Positions 53,744-63,975 of a stretch of 64,000 nucleotides of DNA are shown here, one piece after another. The notes under the pieces are model-generated. The model was not told where the DNA came from and ran no database searches. It saw nothing but the letters and a program-made list of their open reading frames with translations. The translations under genes were made by a program, and so were the position numbers. Within the stretch, counting starts at the first letter, position 1. Each line of letters starts with the position of its first letter. The stretch spans positions 29,547,462-29,611,461 of the forward strand of contig OX031062.1 in the NCBI GenBank assembly GCA_943736015.1, read 5' to 3'. Source of the stretch: Tridacna crocea (taxonomy: Eukaryota; Mollusca; Bivalvia; Cardiida; Cardiidae).

Positions 53744-53870
53744 TTAAGTTATACAAATGTCAGCATCCATGATACCGATTTGTTGTGGCAAATAGAAAGT
53801 TCTCCACTTGTCTTGATGTTTTCTTGACTCAACTACAGAGATCAAACCAACTTTATCTGGCAATTCCTGT
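53744..53870 (-). CDS. Terminal exon of an unknown minus-strand gene
   Basis: Acceptor ACGACAATTGACAG (or four bases on). The frame reads ELPDKVGLISVVESRKHQDK then WRTFYLPQQIGIMDADICIT to TAA at 53746-53744. A canonical AATAAA follows at 53622-53617, 122 bases past the stop. Upstream exons were not found and the family is not recognised. Confidence 0.55.
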
Positions 53871-54110
53871 CTGTCAATTGTCGTTTTATATTGGCTTTTA
53901 TATCTTACTTATATGGAAAGAGTCCAGGCATAACTGATAAGGAAAGGAGTAAAGCGGAAAATGAGTAATGTTTGTCAGATATAAAATGTCCCATGTTAGG
54001 TTTTCAACATCCTTGTTTAACTTTTATGGTCACTTGGGGAGGAATTGAGGAATGTTAAAGGTAATCACTTTGTAACAAGTTTAATCTTTTTGTTATTTGT
54101 TTCTTAGTTT

Positions 54111-54338
54111 TTAACTTTTTATAAAATGACAAAAATTTGGACTTGACCAAATTCGCAGCATGTGCAGATGACAGAATGAATGTAGATCAAATGTTGATTT
54201 TTGTCTTTGATGGGGTAGAAAACATGGTGGAAAAAGGAGAAAATGCTGTTCACCAGCATTTTCTCCTTTTCCCACCATGTTTTCAAAAGCCCTCTTTCTC
54301 ATGGTCATGAAAACTTGAGATTATGTGGTTAAGGGTTA
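54111..54338 (-). repeat. h1 element with paired GGTGG/CCACC change
   Basis: TTAA at 54111. The left arm reads CATGGTGGAAAAAGG and the right arm CCTTTTCCCACCATG, replacing the usual ATTGTGG/CCACAAT in both arms. Confidence 0.88.
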
Positions 54339-54584
54339 GATGCCATGTAATGACAGAAATGGACAGTAAATGAAAGGGACAAAGGGTATTTAATACAAAA
54401 GCTGGTTTTGGTCGGCTACATCTAAGCATTTTTTGCAGTCTAATCATAATCTACAGTGTCTGCAACTTTGATAGGCATCCTACAGATAGGCATTTTTTCT
54501 ATGGTACAATAATTTTATTTGTCAAAATAAAATTGGCTGACTTTCATGTACATGCTGTACTATTTTGGGTGAAATCCAAGCCGT

Positions 54585-54812
54585 TTAACTCATTACCAGA
54601 CGACAAAATTTTAGACTTGTCCAAATTGAAAGCATTTGCAGATGACAAAACAAAAGTGACTGAAAATTCGGAATTTGTTTTAGGAAGGGTAGAAAACAAT
54701 GTGGGAAAAGGAGAAAATGCATGTTACCAGCATTTTCTCCTTTTGCCACAATGTTTTCTAAAGCTTCTTTCACAGGGTCGTCAAAAGTAGGGGTTGTGAG
54801 GTAATGGGTTAA
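54585..54812 (-). repeat. h1 element
   Basis: TTAA at 54585 and 54809. Core ATGCATGTTACCAGCAT has a small mismatch. Confidence 0.88.
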
Positions 54813-54860
54813 TAATTCCTTCCACAGGTGCCAAATCTTAGAATATGTAGACAAAAATGC

Positions 54861-55095
54861 TTAACTCTTTACCACACAATTCAGAGTTTTGAAGCCCTTG
54901 TAGAAAAGCCTGTTGAACACATTGTGGGAAAAGGATAAAAATCCTTATAACCTGAGCTTTTTCTCCCTTTTTCACAATGTTTTCTACCCTTCCCAAAACA
55001 AATTTCATTTTTGAGCAACAATTTTTTTTTTGTCTTCTACAAATGCTTTGATTTTTTTGACCAGTCTGCAATTTTGTCGTTTGGTAGAGAGTTAA
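54861..55095 (+). repeat. h1 element, core decayed
   Basis: TTAA at 54861 and 55092. Core ATCCTTATAACCTGAGC. Confidence 0.8.
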
Positions 55096-55174
55096 TGAAA
55101 GCAAGCTCTCTGAAATAGGGCTGAATGCATCTGCAAAAAGTAGCAACTTGGGTATTTTGTCATTTGGTATAGAG

Positions 55175-55625
55175 TTAACTCTTTACCAAACAAGCCCTGG
55201 TTTTTACGTGTCTGTAGTAAAAGTCTTTTGAAAACACTGCGGGAAAAGGAGAAATTGCTTGTAACGAGCAATTTCTCCTTTTCCCACAGTGTTTTCTACC
55301 CTTTTTGAAAACTTTCTGCCATTTTCTCAAAATCTAAAATTGTCGTCTGCAAACTCTTTCAGTTTGGAAGAGTCCAAAATTTGTCATTTGGGAAAGGGTT
55401 AACTCATTACCAAATGACAAAATTTTTGGATTCCGAATCGAAAGCATTTGCAGACGACAAAATCAGAGTGACTGAAAATTCGGAATTTGTTTTAGGAAGG
55501 GTAGAAAACAATGTGGGAAAAGCAGAAAATGCTGGTTACTAGCATTTTCTCCTTTTCCCACATTGATTTCTAAAGGCTTCTTTCTCAGGGTCATCAAAGG
55601 TAGGGATTGTGTGGTAAAGAGTTAA
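55175..55625. repeat. h2 then h1 element sharing a TTAA
   Basis: h2 (+) 55175-55402 with core ATTGCTTGTAACGAGCAAT. h1 (-) 55399-55625 with core GCTGGTTACTAGC. TTAA 55399 serves both. Confidence 0.9.
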
Positions 55626-55680
55626 ACAGAATCTGATGAAGCAAAAGTGATTCATCTGCTTACCAAACCAGTAATGTTTT
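55626..55680. repeat. Spacer duplicated at 56135-56193
   Basis: ACAGAATCTGATGA, CATCTGCTTACCAAACCAGT and AATGTTTT occur in the same order after the h1 copy at 55399 and after the one at 55906. The elements on either side are not the same. Confidence 0.8.
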
Positions 55681-56134
55681 TTAACCCTTTCCCAAACAAT
55701 CCCTGGTTTTTACAGGTCTGGAATAGTAGCCTTTTGAAAACAGTGTGGGAAAAGGAGAAAATGCTGGTAACCAGCATTTTCTCCTTTTCCCACAATGCTT
55801 TCTACCCTATCATAGACAGAAGTCATCTTTTTAGCAAGAGTTGAATTATCGTTTGCAAATGCTTTCAATTTGGTCTAGTCCAAAAGTTTGTTGTTTGGGA
55901 AAGGGTTAACTCTTTACCATAAAACAAAATTTTAGACTGGTCCAAATTGAAAGCATTTACAGACAACAAAATAAAAGTGATTGAAAATTTTAAATAGGTT
56001 TTTGAAAGGAAAGAAAACATTATGGGAAAAGGAGAAAATGCTGGGAACCAGCATTTTCTCCTTTTACCTCAATGTTTTCCGTGAACTTCTTTCTCAAGGT
56101 CATTAAAAGTCAGGATTGTGTGGTAAAGAGTTAA
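55681..56134. repeat. h4 then h1 element sharing a TTAA
   Basis: h4 (+) 55681-55909 closely matches 3163-3391. h1 (-) 55906-56134 has core GCTGGGAACCAGC. They share TTAA 55906. Confidence 0.9.
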
Positions 56135-56193
56135 ACAGAATCTGATGAGGCAAAAATGATTCATTCATCTGCTTACCAAACCAGTAATGTTTT

Positions 56194-56418
56194 TTAACCC
56201 TTTACCAAACATCAAAATTTTAGACTTGTTCAAATTGAAAGCATTTGCAGACAACTTCAATGTGGCTCAAATGATGCAATTTGTCTTTGATAGAGTAAAA
56301 AACATTGTAGGAAAAAGAGAAAATGCTGGTTATCAGTATTTTCTCCTTTTCCCACAAGCTTTTCAAAAGGCTTCTCTTTTAGGGTCATTAAAACTTGGGA
56401 TTGTGTGGTAAAGGGTAA
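56194..56418 (-). repeat. h1 element
   Basis: TTAA at 56194. Core GCTGGTTATCAGTAT, left arm TGTAGGAAAAAGAG. Right end drifted to GGTAA. Confidence 0.85.
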
Positions 56419-56874
56419 AACACCTACTCTATGTTACACTTGGATGACAGGCCTGCTAACAAAGAATGGCTGAAGATGTCAGTTTTAATTTCACAGAAAT
56501 TATAATTACAAGGAGGCAAGCAGAGCATAATAAGATCAGATAGGATTGTGAATGTAGTGGAGTGGAAGAGTTGATCTGAAGACAAAGAAACATTTGCAAC
56601 ATGGTACATTAGGTACCTTTGACGTACAGAATAAAATGAAAGGCCCTCTCTGCAATCAGCAGGAAAGACCCAAAAATGTACACTGAATGCGTTTAATATC
56701 CTCAATTTCTCATGGAATGTCAGGTGCTGTAGATCTGAGATCAGAATCACTGAAAATGCAGTCTGATCTTTGATCTACACTGTTCACAGTTGCATGTAAT
56801 GCTGGCTCTTTTTTGCGAAGAGTAGCAAGGCAAAGCTGACAGACTATCACACACCATTGAAGTGTCAGTTAGGC
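56419..56874. other. Single-copy DNA; dyad; weak exon-like segments
   Basis: 56728-56792 is a dyad of the GATCAGACTGCA family. On the minus strand TTTCCTGCTGATTGCAG and TTTCTTTGTCTTCAG look like acceptors but no frame is convincing. Confidence 0.35.
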
Positions 56875-57105
56875 TTAACTCTTCAATTGACACAAGCAAA
56901 ATATGGACTTTTCCAAATTTAAAGCCTTTGCAGATGAAAATTGAAATGTAACACAAAAGATGAAGTTTGTCTTTGACAGGGTAGAAAAAATTGTGGGAAA
57001 AGGAGAAAATGCTGGATACCAGCATTTTCTCCTTTTCCAACAATATTTTCAAAATGCTTCTTTTCTAGGGTCGTTAAAACTCAACCCTGTATGGGAAGGG
57101 ATTAA
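56875..57105 (-). repeat. h1 element
   Basis: TTAA at 56875 and 57102. Core GCTGGATACCAGC. Confidence 0.88.
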
Positions 57106-57252
57106 TGCTGATCAGATTTTAGATAGCCATCATTGGTCATTGGATATTTCCCTATTGTATTGGTCAAATAGATCAAATCAATGTGCATCGGACAGTCCAC
57201 TATTGACAGCTATTTCATTCTGATGACGACCAGATGGTATTGTATTGGTGTC

Positions 57253-57478
57253 TTAACCATTTATCACACAATCCCAACTTTTACCGACCCTGAGAAAGAA
57301 GCCTTTTATAAACATTGTGGGAAAAGGAGAAAATACTGGTAATCAGCATTTTCTCCTTTTCCTACGTTTTCTACCCTCCCAAATAAAAATTTCAGATTTT
57401 CAGTCACTTCTGTTTTGACGTCTGCAAATGCTTCCAATTCGAACCAGTATAAAATTTTGTCATTTGATAAAGAGTTAA
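57253..57478 (+). repeat. h1 element inside the old SINE
   Basis: TTAA at 57253 and 57475. It sits exactly at the TTAACGC of the SINE end. Right palindrome arm slightly shortened (TTTTCCTACGTTTTC). Confidence 0.9.
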
Positions 57479-57550
57479 CGCTGTTGTAGCAGCTTAGGTC
57501 ATATCCACGGTGGACAGTGTACCTACGCATGAGTTTCCAGGCTTTCTCAC

Positions 57551-57818
57551 CTGCCAGGGTGGCTCAGTGGTGAGCGTGTCAGACTCATGACCTGTGGTGG
57601 TTGTGAGTTTGATACCCGGTTGAGGCAAACTTTCTTTACGGCGTATTTTCCCCTCTCACCTCTGCTGAAGCATGTGAGAAAAGTAGTCGGTGGCTTTGGA
57701 AAGAAAGTAGTGTTGAGTACCGATGTGAGAAAGCCTGGAAACACGTGTGTCACCGACCACCATGATATGACCTTAGCTGTTAAAGTGGCGTTAAACCCCA
57801 ATACAACCAACCAATCAA
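57551..57818 (+). mobile_element. Younger SINE with 14-bp TSD, nested in the old SINE
   Basis: Direct repeats CCAGGCTTTCTCAC at 57537-57550 and 57819-57832. The head reads CAGGGTGGCTCAGTGGTGAG, the B-box-like part GGTTGTGAGTTTGATAC, and the tail GTGGCGTTAAACCCCAATAC. It is in the opposite orientation to the SINE it entered. Confidence 0.9.
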
Positions 57819-57891
57819 CCAGGCTTTCTCACTCCTTTACCGATACAACTTACCTTCCAAGTCACTGACTACGGGTAATTTTCTCACATGC

Positions 57892-58098
57892 TTAACCCTT
57901 TACCAAAAGACAAAATTTTAGACTGGTCTAAATTGAAAGCATTTGCAGACGACAAAATAAAAGTGACTGAAAATTTGAAATTTCTTTTGGGAAGGGAAGA
58001 AAACATTGTGGAAAAAGGAGAAAATGCTGGTGACCAGCATTTTCTTCTTTTCCGGCAATGTTTTCAGAAGGCTTCTCTCTCAGGGATTGTGTGGTTAA
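57892..58098 (-). repeat. h1 element, first of a stack
   Basis: TTAA at 57892 and 58095. Core GCTGGTGACCAGC. A short deletion removes part of the right flank (CTCTCTCAGGGATTGTG). Confidence 0.88.
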
Positions 58099-58321
58099 CC
58101 CTTTCCCAAACAAGCCCTGGTTTTTACGTGTCTGCAGTAAAAGTCTTTTGAAAACAATGTGGGAAAAGGAGAAATTGCTCGTTACGAGCAATTTCTCCTT
58201 TTCCCACACTGTTTTCTACCCTTTTTGAGAACTTTATGCCATTTTCTCTAAATCTAAAATAGTCGTCTGCAAACTCTTTCAGCTTGGAAGTGTCCAAAAT
58301 TCATCATTTGGAATAGGTTAA
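58095..58321 (+). repeat. h2 element, second of the stack
   Basis: TTAA at 58095 and 58318, both shared with neighbours. Core ATTGCTCGTTACGAGCAAT pairs perfectly. Confidence 0.9.
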
Positions 58322-58865
58322 AGGTGGCCCTTCAGATATTGGGACGAAAATTTTACAAAAATACAAAAAAATCATCCATATACTCCCAAAGCCTTATAAC
58401 TTTCATTCATTAAACCCGAGTAGTCGAAAACCATCCGACAACTAGATAAATTAGAGATTTACTACAGCCCAGGTAAACACTGGAGGGAAACACCGTCTAT
58501 TTTTACATAAACAACTCGCTCATTTACATACCGGAAATATACAGACGAAGCTTCAAACGTACCGTCCGAAGTTCTAGACATTATGGAAAATAATTACATG
58601 TTTGTTATGCTATGGAATTTAATAGTCATTAGTCACGTGTGAGTCACTTAATGTTCCCACAATGCTTTTTTTATTTTGGCGGGAAATCTGAAAATAGCTT
58701 AAGAGGCTACGTAGCCTTTTAAGGGAATACTACCAAAAAAATTTTTTTTTGTAATTTTATGATTCTTAATTACTCATGATTTGTATTGTTTGTTCATATA
58801 CATTTCAGTGACATATATTTTTTTTAATTTGGTGTGATGCGAAAATTCTAAATACCCACCTTTAA
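58318..58865 (-). repeat. E549 element, third of the stack
   Basis: 548 bp, TTAA at 58318 and 58862. Palindrome GGCTACGTAGCC near 58707. Confidence 0.92.
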
Positions 58866-58952
58866 GAGGTGAGAGGCCAAAAATCACCCCAGAGAAAGTT
58901 TGCCTCAACCAGATATCAAACTCACAACCATCAGGTCAGGAGTCAGATAACC

Positions 58953-59187
58953 TTAACCCTTTACCACACAGTCCTGACTTTTAACGATTCTGAAAGAGGA
59001 GGGTTTGGAAAACCTTGTGGAAAAAGGAGAAAATGCTGGTAACCAGCATTTTCTCCTTTTCCCACAATGTTTTCTACCCTATCAAAGGCAGAAAACATAA
59101 TTTGAGCAGCATCTTATAAAATTTTGTGGTCTGCAAGTGTTTTCAAATTGGACAAGTCCAGAATTTTGTTGTGTGGTAAAGGGTTAA
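58953..59187 (+). repeat. h1 element inside the old SINE
   Basis: TTAA at 58953 and 59184. Strong palindrome. Right flank resembles h4 (ATCAAAGGCAGAAAACAT). Confidence 0.9.
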
Positions 59188-59235
59188 ACATGAGCTACCC
59201 AGGCTGAGGGACTGCCAGATGGATGATTGACTGTA

Positions 59236-59463
59236 TTAACTCTTTACCACACACAATCCAGAGTTTTACGACCCTGGGGAAGAAGTCCTTTGAAAACGTT
59301 GGAAAAGGAGAAAATGCTGGTGACCCGTATTTTCTCCTTTTCCCACAACGTTTTCTACCAATATTACATACAGAAATGGTCTGTTTAGCTACATTCAATA
59401 TGTTGCCTGCAAATGTTTTGAATTTGGTCTAGGCCAGAATTTTGTCGTTTGGTAAAGAGTTAA
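59236..59463 (+). repeat. h1 element
   Basis: TTAA at 59236 and 59460. Left arm shortened (AACGTTGGAAAAGG) against TTTTCCCACAACGTTTT; both carry the ACG variant. Confidence 0.88.
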
Positions 59464-59524
59464 CCTCTAGATGGCTATGTACATGAGCCATGCTCTTTGA
59501 AAAGGAGTCTTCATGCATCTGCAG

Positions 59525-59634
59525 TCAGTAAAGACCTGTGTCAGGTTGTGCAGTCCACCCAAGAGCCTGAAGCACAATCTCATTTGGATTTTGCCTCCAT
59601 CATAGATGGAAAACAGACTTTATCTTATGTGCAG
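59525..59634 (+). CDS. Internal exon of an unknown gene
   Basis: Acceptor TTCATGCATCTGCAG and donor GTATCA. 110 nt, open in one frame only: SKDLCQVVQSTQEPEAQSHL then DFASIIDGKQTLSYVQ. It enters with two bases of a split codon and leaves at phase 0. It could belong with the plus-strand exons further left, but that link is not shown. Confidence 0.55.
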
Positions 59635-59674
59635 GTATCATTTTGTATCCACATCATATACTTTATTTTGTTAT

Positions 59675-60336
59675 TTAACCCTTTTCCACACAATCCCAAC
59701 TTACAACGACCCTGAGAAATAGGCTTTTTGAAAACATAGAGGGAAAAGGAGAAAATGCTAGTAATCAGCATTTTCTCCTTTTGCAACAATGTTTTCTACC
59801 CTGATGGAAGCAAATTTCAAATATTGAGTTGCGTTTATTTTGTCCTGTGCAAGTGCTTTCAGTTCGGACCAGTCTAAAATTTTGCTGTTTGGTAAAGAAT
59901 TGATTAATTCTTTACCAAACACAAAATTTTAGACTGGTCAAAATTGAAAGCATAATAGCAGATGACAAAATTAGAGTGACTCAAAAATTAATATATTTGT
60001 TTCGGGAATGATAGAAAAGGACAAAAATGTGGGAAAAGGACAAAATGCTGGTTTCTTCTTTTCCCTCAATGTTTTCAAAAACGTCTTTTCACAGAGTTGT
60101 GAAAACCTGGGATTGTTTGGAAAAGAGTTAACCCTTTACTCCATAGCTTGTAGGAACCTTTGGAAAACATTGCAGCAAAAGGTGAAATTGCTCGTGACGA
60201 GCAATTTCACCATTTGCCACAAGGTTTTCTACACTGTCAAAAGGTGTCATATACACATAAGAAACGGCTTCATCCTTGCTGTTATTTAGGGTCAGTTAGA
60301 GATATCATAGATATGCCTTATGGGGTAAAGGGTTGA
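59675..60336. repeat. h1, h1 and h3 elements end to end
   Basis: h1 (+) 59675-59903; h1 (-) 59904-60131 with much of its right arm lost; h3 (+) 60128-60336 with core ATTGCTCGTGACGAGCAAT. The last two share TTAA 60128; the outer right site is TTGA. Confidence 0.85.
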
Positions 60337-60448
60337 TTATAAGAACTGTTGTCTACAATATGAGTATTTCCTACAGTTTTTATTTCTTTTTGTGTGTGGG
60401 AAAAAGAATCAATTGCTATGGAACGCCGTAGCTGTCTTTTCTTCAAAA

Positions 60449-60965
60449 TAGTTATGTTGCTCAGTTCACTTTTAACTTGTATGAATGAATTGAAATGATG
60501 ATCAGTCAGACAGGATTAAAGTCGTCTCTAAATATCATTTTGTTCGGTTGCCAAGCCATTAAGAAGTATTGGTTGGACATTTTGTTCTGCCTATTTCTAA
60601 TGATGTCAAGTTAGATTAACATTTTGTTCACTTCACTTTTATCTTCTTGGGTTGAATTGAAATGATAATCAGTCAGATGGGAATGAAAGTCTTTTCTAGA
60701 TATCATTTTGTTCGGTTATCAAGCCATTAAGAAGTGTTGGGTGATCATTTTGTTCTGTATATTTCTCATTATGTTCACAGTTAGATTAACATTATGTTCA
60801 GTTCACTCTTATCCTATTGGGTTGAATTGAAATGATGATCAGTCAGCTGGGACAAAAGTCTTCTCTAAATATCAATTTGTTCTGTTGCCAAGCCATTTAG
60901 AAGTAGTGGGAAGACGTTTTGTTCTGTTTATTTCTCATTATGTCCAGTTAGATTAACATTATGTT
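60449..60965. repeat. Three tandem units of about 170 bp
   Basis: GAATTGAAATGATGATCAGT recurs at about 60488, 60656 and 60827, with CCAAGCCATTAAGAAGT-like and CATTTTGTTC blocks in the same order. A weaker ATTATGTT motif continues to about 61340. Confidence 0.8.
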
Positions 60966-61413
60966 GGGTTAACATGTTATTTGATTCCATCAACTGGTAA
61001 TGAAGTTCAGCTGACATAGCATTAGTTTTGCTTTACTATAATATCTTGTTCATTACAAGGGTATTTTATTCAGTTTATTGTTTATCATAATATGTTTACT
61101 CGTTAATATCTTACATCAGAGAGACTGGAATTATGTTAAGTGCTCATTTAGTTTACAAAGTACACATCATATTTGACAATCTTATCATTGTGTCTGGGTA
61201 TAAACAATTATGCTTAGAAAGGATGATGCTATGTTTAGTTGAGTGAATATTACGTCCAGGTAGGATAGTATTATGTTTCGTTACCCCGATATTCTGTTTG
61301 GTTGATTGTCATTGTATCGAGTTGAAGTAACATTATGTTGAATAAACTTATGTTCATTTGGAAAACCTCGGTTTTAATCCGCAACCCGAACTTTTCCTCT
61401 TGTCCGGCGAAAA
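60966..61413. other. Upstream region of the SAM-domain ORF
   Basis: Repeated ATTATGTT/AACATTATGTT motifs to about 61340. The last 70 bases are more GC-rich and lead into the ATG. No TATA box is obvious. Confidence 0.4.
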
Positions 61414-61644
61414 ATGGCGGGAAACGAGGAAAATACTCGGACAATTTTAAAGAAAGTCCTGCAAGATTTAGGACTGCCAACATTGATAACTTCATTTATA
61501 ATGGAGCGGATCGATGATGAAACAGCTGTTTACGTAAGCGACAGGGATCTGGTCAGACTTGGGATCGAGACAATGGGCGATCGACACTGGTTCCGTTCAC
61601 ACTTGAAAAGTTGCAAGGCGGTCTACAAGTCGATTATTTTCTAG
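61414..61644 (+). CDS. SAM-domain protein, 76 residues
   Basis: ATG in strong context (GAAAAATGGCGG). A single SAM-like fold spans about residues 9-70: LKKVLQDLGLPTLITSFIME, RIDDETAVYVSDRDLVRLGI, then ETMGDRHWFRSHLKS. The DLVRLGI and G-x-R positions match the SAM consensus (…DL..LGI…G.R…). Such domains mediate protein or RNA binding. It could be a complete small protein or a first exon. Its second half plus 3' DNA is repeated inverted downstream. Confidence 0.65.
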   Translation: MAGNEENTRTILKKVLQDLGLPTLITSFIMERIDDETAVYVSDRDLVRLGIETMGDRHWFRSHLKSCKAVYKSIIF

Positions 61645-62549
61645 ACGTATCCAGCATGAATTATAAACTCCGGTGCAGCCCGATGATCTCTAGTTCCACC
61701 ACTCTTAACATTTAAAATCTCGCATTTGTTTGAAGGATTTCATTTACCAAAGGATTATTTTTCATTCTTCAAAGTATATCAAGTCCGTTCGCCCTAAAAC
61801 ACGTTCGCCTTATTAGGCCTAAGAAAAAAAAATCAGTCCGAGATGCCATAGGTAGGGTAGGTAGGGTTTTCTTTTTTCTCTAAATTTCTTTTACATGGAC
61901 CATGTACTGAAATGCCACCTAAACATTTGGGGCCGGTTTGACCTCCCCGGGGATCATTTGATGACAGGCCGGTTTGATTGCTGCCCAAATAAGGCCTAAG
62001 AAAACAAAGTTCTGTGTTTTGGGTTTCCAAACCCTACCTAAAAAATGCTGTCGACCCTAAACTTTTTACCCTACAGTTGAAAGAATATTTTTTTCAGGTG
62101 GCATTTCAGTACATGGTCCATGTAAAAGAAATTTAAACAAAAATAAAAACACATGAAAACCCTACCTACCCTACCTATGGCATCTCGGACCGAAACCCTA
62201 AACACTGATTTTTTTCTTAGGCCTAATTAAGGCGAACGTGTTTTAGGGCGAACGGACTTGATATACTTTGAAGAATGAAAAATAATCCTTTGGTAAATGA
62301 AATCCTTCAAACAAATGCGAGATTTTAAATGTTAAGAGTGGTGGAACTAGATATCATCGGGCTGCACCGGAGTTTATAATTCATGCTGGATACGTCTAGA
62401 AAATAATCGACTTGTAGACCGCCTTGCAACTTTTCAAGTGTGAACGGAACCGGTGTCGATCGCCAATTGTCTCGATCCCAAGTCTGACCAGATCCGTCGC
62501 TTAGGTAAACAGCTGTTTCATCATCGATCCGCTCCCTTATAAATGAACT
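61489..62549. repeat. Long inverted repeat containing SAM coding sequence
   Basis: Left arm 61489-61920 and right arm 62098-62549 (about 430-450 bp) with a 177-base loop. Matching blocks include GGAGCGGATCGATGATGA, CAAGTCGATTATTTTCTAGA, CCGTTCGCCCTAAAACACG and CTACCTACCCTACCTATGG. Identity is high but with scattered differences and one gap. Confidence 0.9.
62325..62549 (-). pseudogene. Truncated, frameshifted inverted copy of the SAM ORF
   Basis: Begins at the codons for SFI(R)ERIDDETAVY; the N-terminal third is missing. After ..YLSDG a base change or indel shifts the frame, so the DLVRLGI segment is read out of frame. It lacks the original start. Confidence 0.75.
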
Positions 62550-62881
62550 TAGTCTTTGTCCTACTTTTCTATCCAATCAGAACGCTCATATTTGAAAATT
62601 TTTGACCGTCTATCTTCCATAAACTACCCAACGCAGGTTTATTTTGATCATTTATTCATTTAAACGTCGCAGTTTATCTGGATTTACTGCGCATGCGTAC
62701 ATAAACCCTACGCCCTCATTAATATTCAACAGTTACTTAGATTAGATGTAGCACATGCCAAGTGGTAAAACACAGATCTATACAAAAATTATGTAATAAA
62801 AGCCGATCAATCTAGATGGTCGGTTTTCCTCTAAAACCATACCACCTGCAGTTTGAAACAAGCTGTAGAACTTTACGAGGT
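62550..62881. other. No gene or repeat recognised
   Basis: About 330 bases between the inverted repeat and the E549 pair. Confidence 0.4.
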
Positions 62882-63975
62882 TTAAAGGTTGGTATTTAGA
62901 GTTTTCATATCTCACCAAATTAAAAAAAAAATAGATCTATATATCACTGAAATTTATATGAAAAAACAATACAAATCATCAATGATTGAGAATCATAAAA
63001 TTACCCAAAAAAAATTTTTGGTGGTATTCCCTTAAAGGTGGCCCTTTAGATTTTGGGACGAAAATTTTACAAAAGTACAAAAAAATCATCATTATACTCC
63101 CAAAGCCTTTCAATTTTCATTCAATAAACCCAAGTGGTTGAAAACCATCAGGCAATTAGAGAATTTAGAGATTTACTACGGCCAAGGTCAACACCGACGG
63201 GAAACACGGTCTATTTTTACATGAGCAGCTAGCTCATTTACATACCGGAAATAGACAGACATAGCGTCAAACATAGCGTCCGAAGAAGACATTATGGAAA
63301 GTAATTAGTTATATGTTTGTTATGTTATGGAATTTAAGCGTCATTAGTCACGTGTTAGGAGCATAACATTCCCACAATGCCTTTTTGATTTTTGGTGGGA
63401 AATCTAAAAACAGCTTAAGAGGCTACGTGGCCTTTTAAGGGAATACCATCAAAAAATGTTTACCGTGATTTTATGATTTTTAATTAATGATGATTTTTTT
63501 TTTTTTTTTCATATAAATTTCAGAGATATATTTATTTTTGAATTTGATGTGATGTTAAAAACCTAAATAGCCACCTTTAAAAGGCTACGTAGCCTATTAA
63601 GGTATTTAAAGATTTCGCGCCAAAAATGAAAAAAGGATTTTGGGAATTTCAAGTGACTGTTACGTGACTAATTCCATAACATAACAAACATGCAATTATT
63701 TTCTATAATGTCTTCTTCGGACGCTATATATTTGAAGCTTCGTCTGTGTAGTTCTGGTATGTAAATGAGCGAGTTGCTCATCTAAAAATAGACTGTGTCT
63801 CCCGTCGGAGTCGACCTGGGCCGTAGTAAATCTCTAATTTCTCTTGTTGTCGGGTGGTTTTGGATTACAGGGGTTTTATGGATGAAAATTAAAAGGCTTT
63901 GGGAGTACAAAGATGATTTAAAAATTGTGTATTTTTGTAAAATTTTCGTCCCAAAACCTGAAAGGCCACCTTTAA
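62882..63975 (+). repeat. E549 element split by another E549
   Basis: Left part 62882-63035 and right part 63577-63975. Removing the inserted 545 bases leaves exactly 549 bp. Ends TTAAAGGTTGG and GGCCACCTTTAA. Confidence 0.95.
63032..63580 (-). repeat. E549 element inserted in an E549 copy
   Basis: 549 bp counting both TTAA sites (63032, 63577), which are the target duplication. The target was the TTAA at the edge of the host's central palindrome. Reverse orientation. Confidence 0.95.

Larger units (their letters stand above)
57230..59222 (-). mobile_element. Old SINE broken into five pieces by six insertions
   Basis: Pieces 57238-57256, 57479-57550, 57833-57895, 58866-58956 and 59188-59214 line up in order with the SINE at 6541-6802 and total about 270 bases. 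Outer direct repeats CCAGATGG (57230-57237, 59215-59222) are its TSD. The gaps hold an h1 copy, a younger SINE, a stack of h1, h2 and E549, and another h1 copy. Confidence 0.85.

Noticed and set aside
405-60336. Hairpins with T-rich tails as transcription terminators
   Set aside because: The hairpins are the cores of dispersed elements in a eukaryotic genome. Bacterial termination does not apply.
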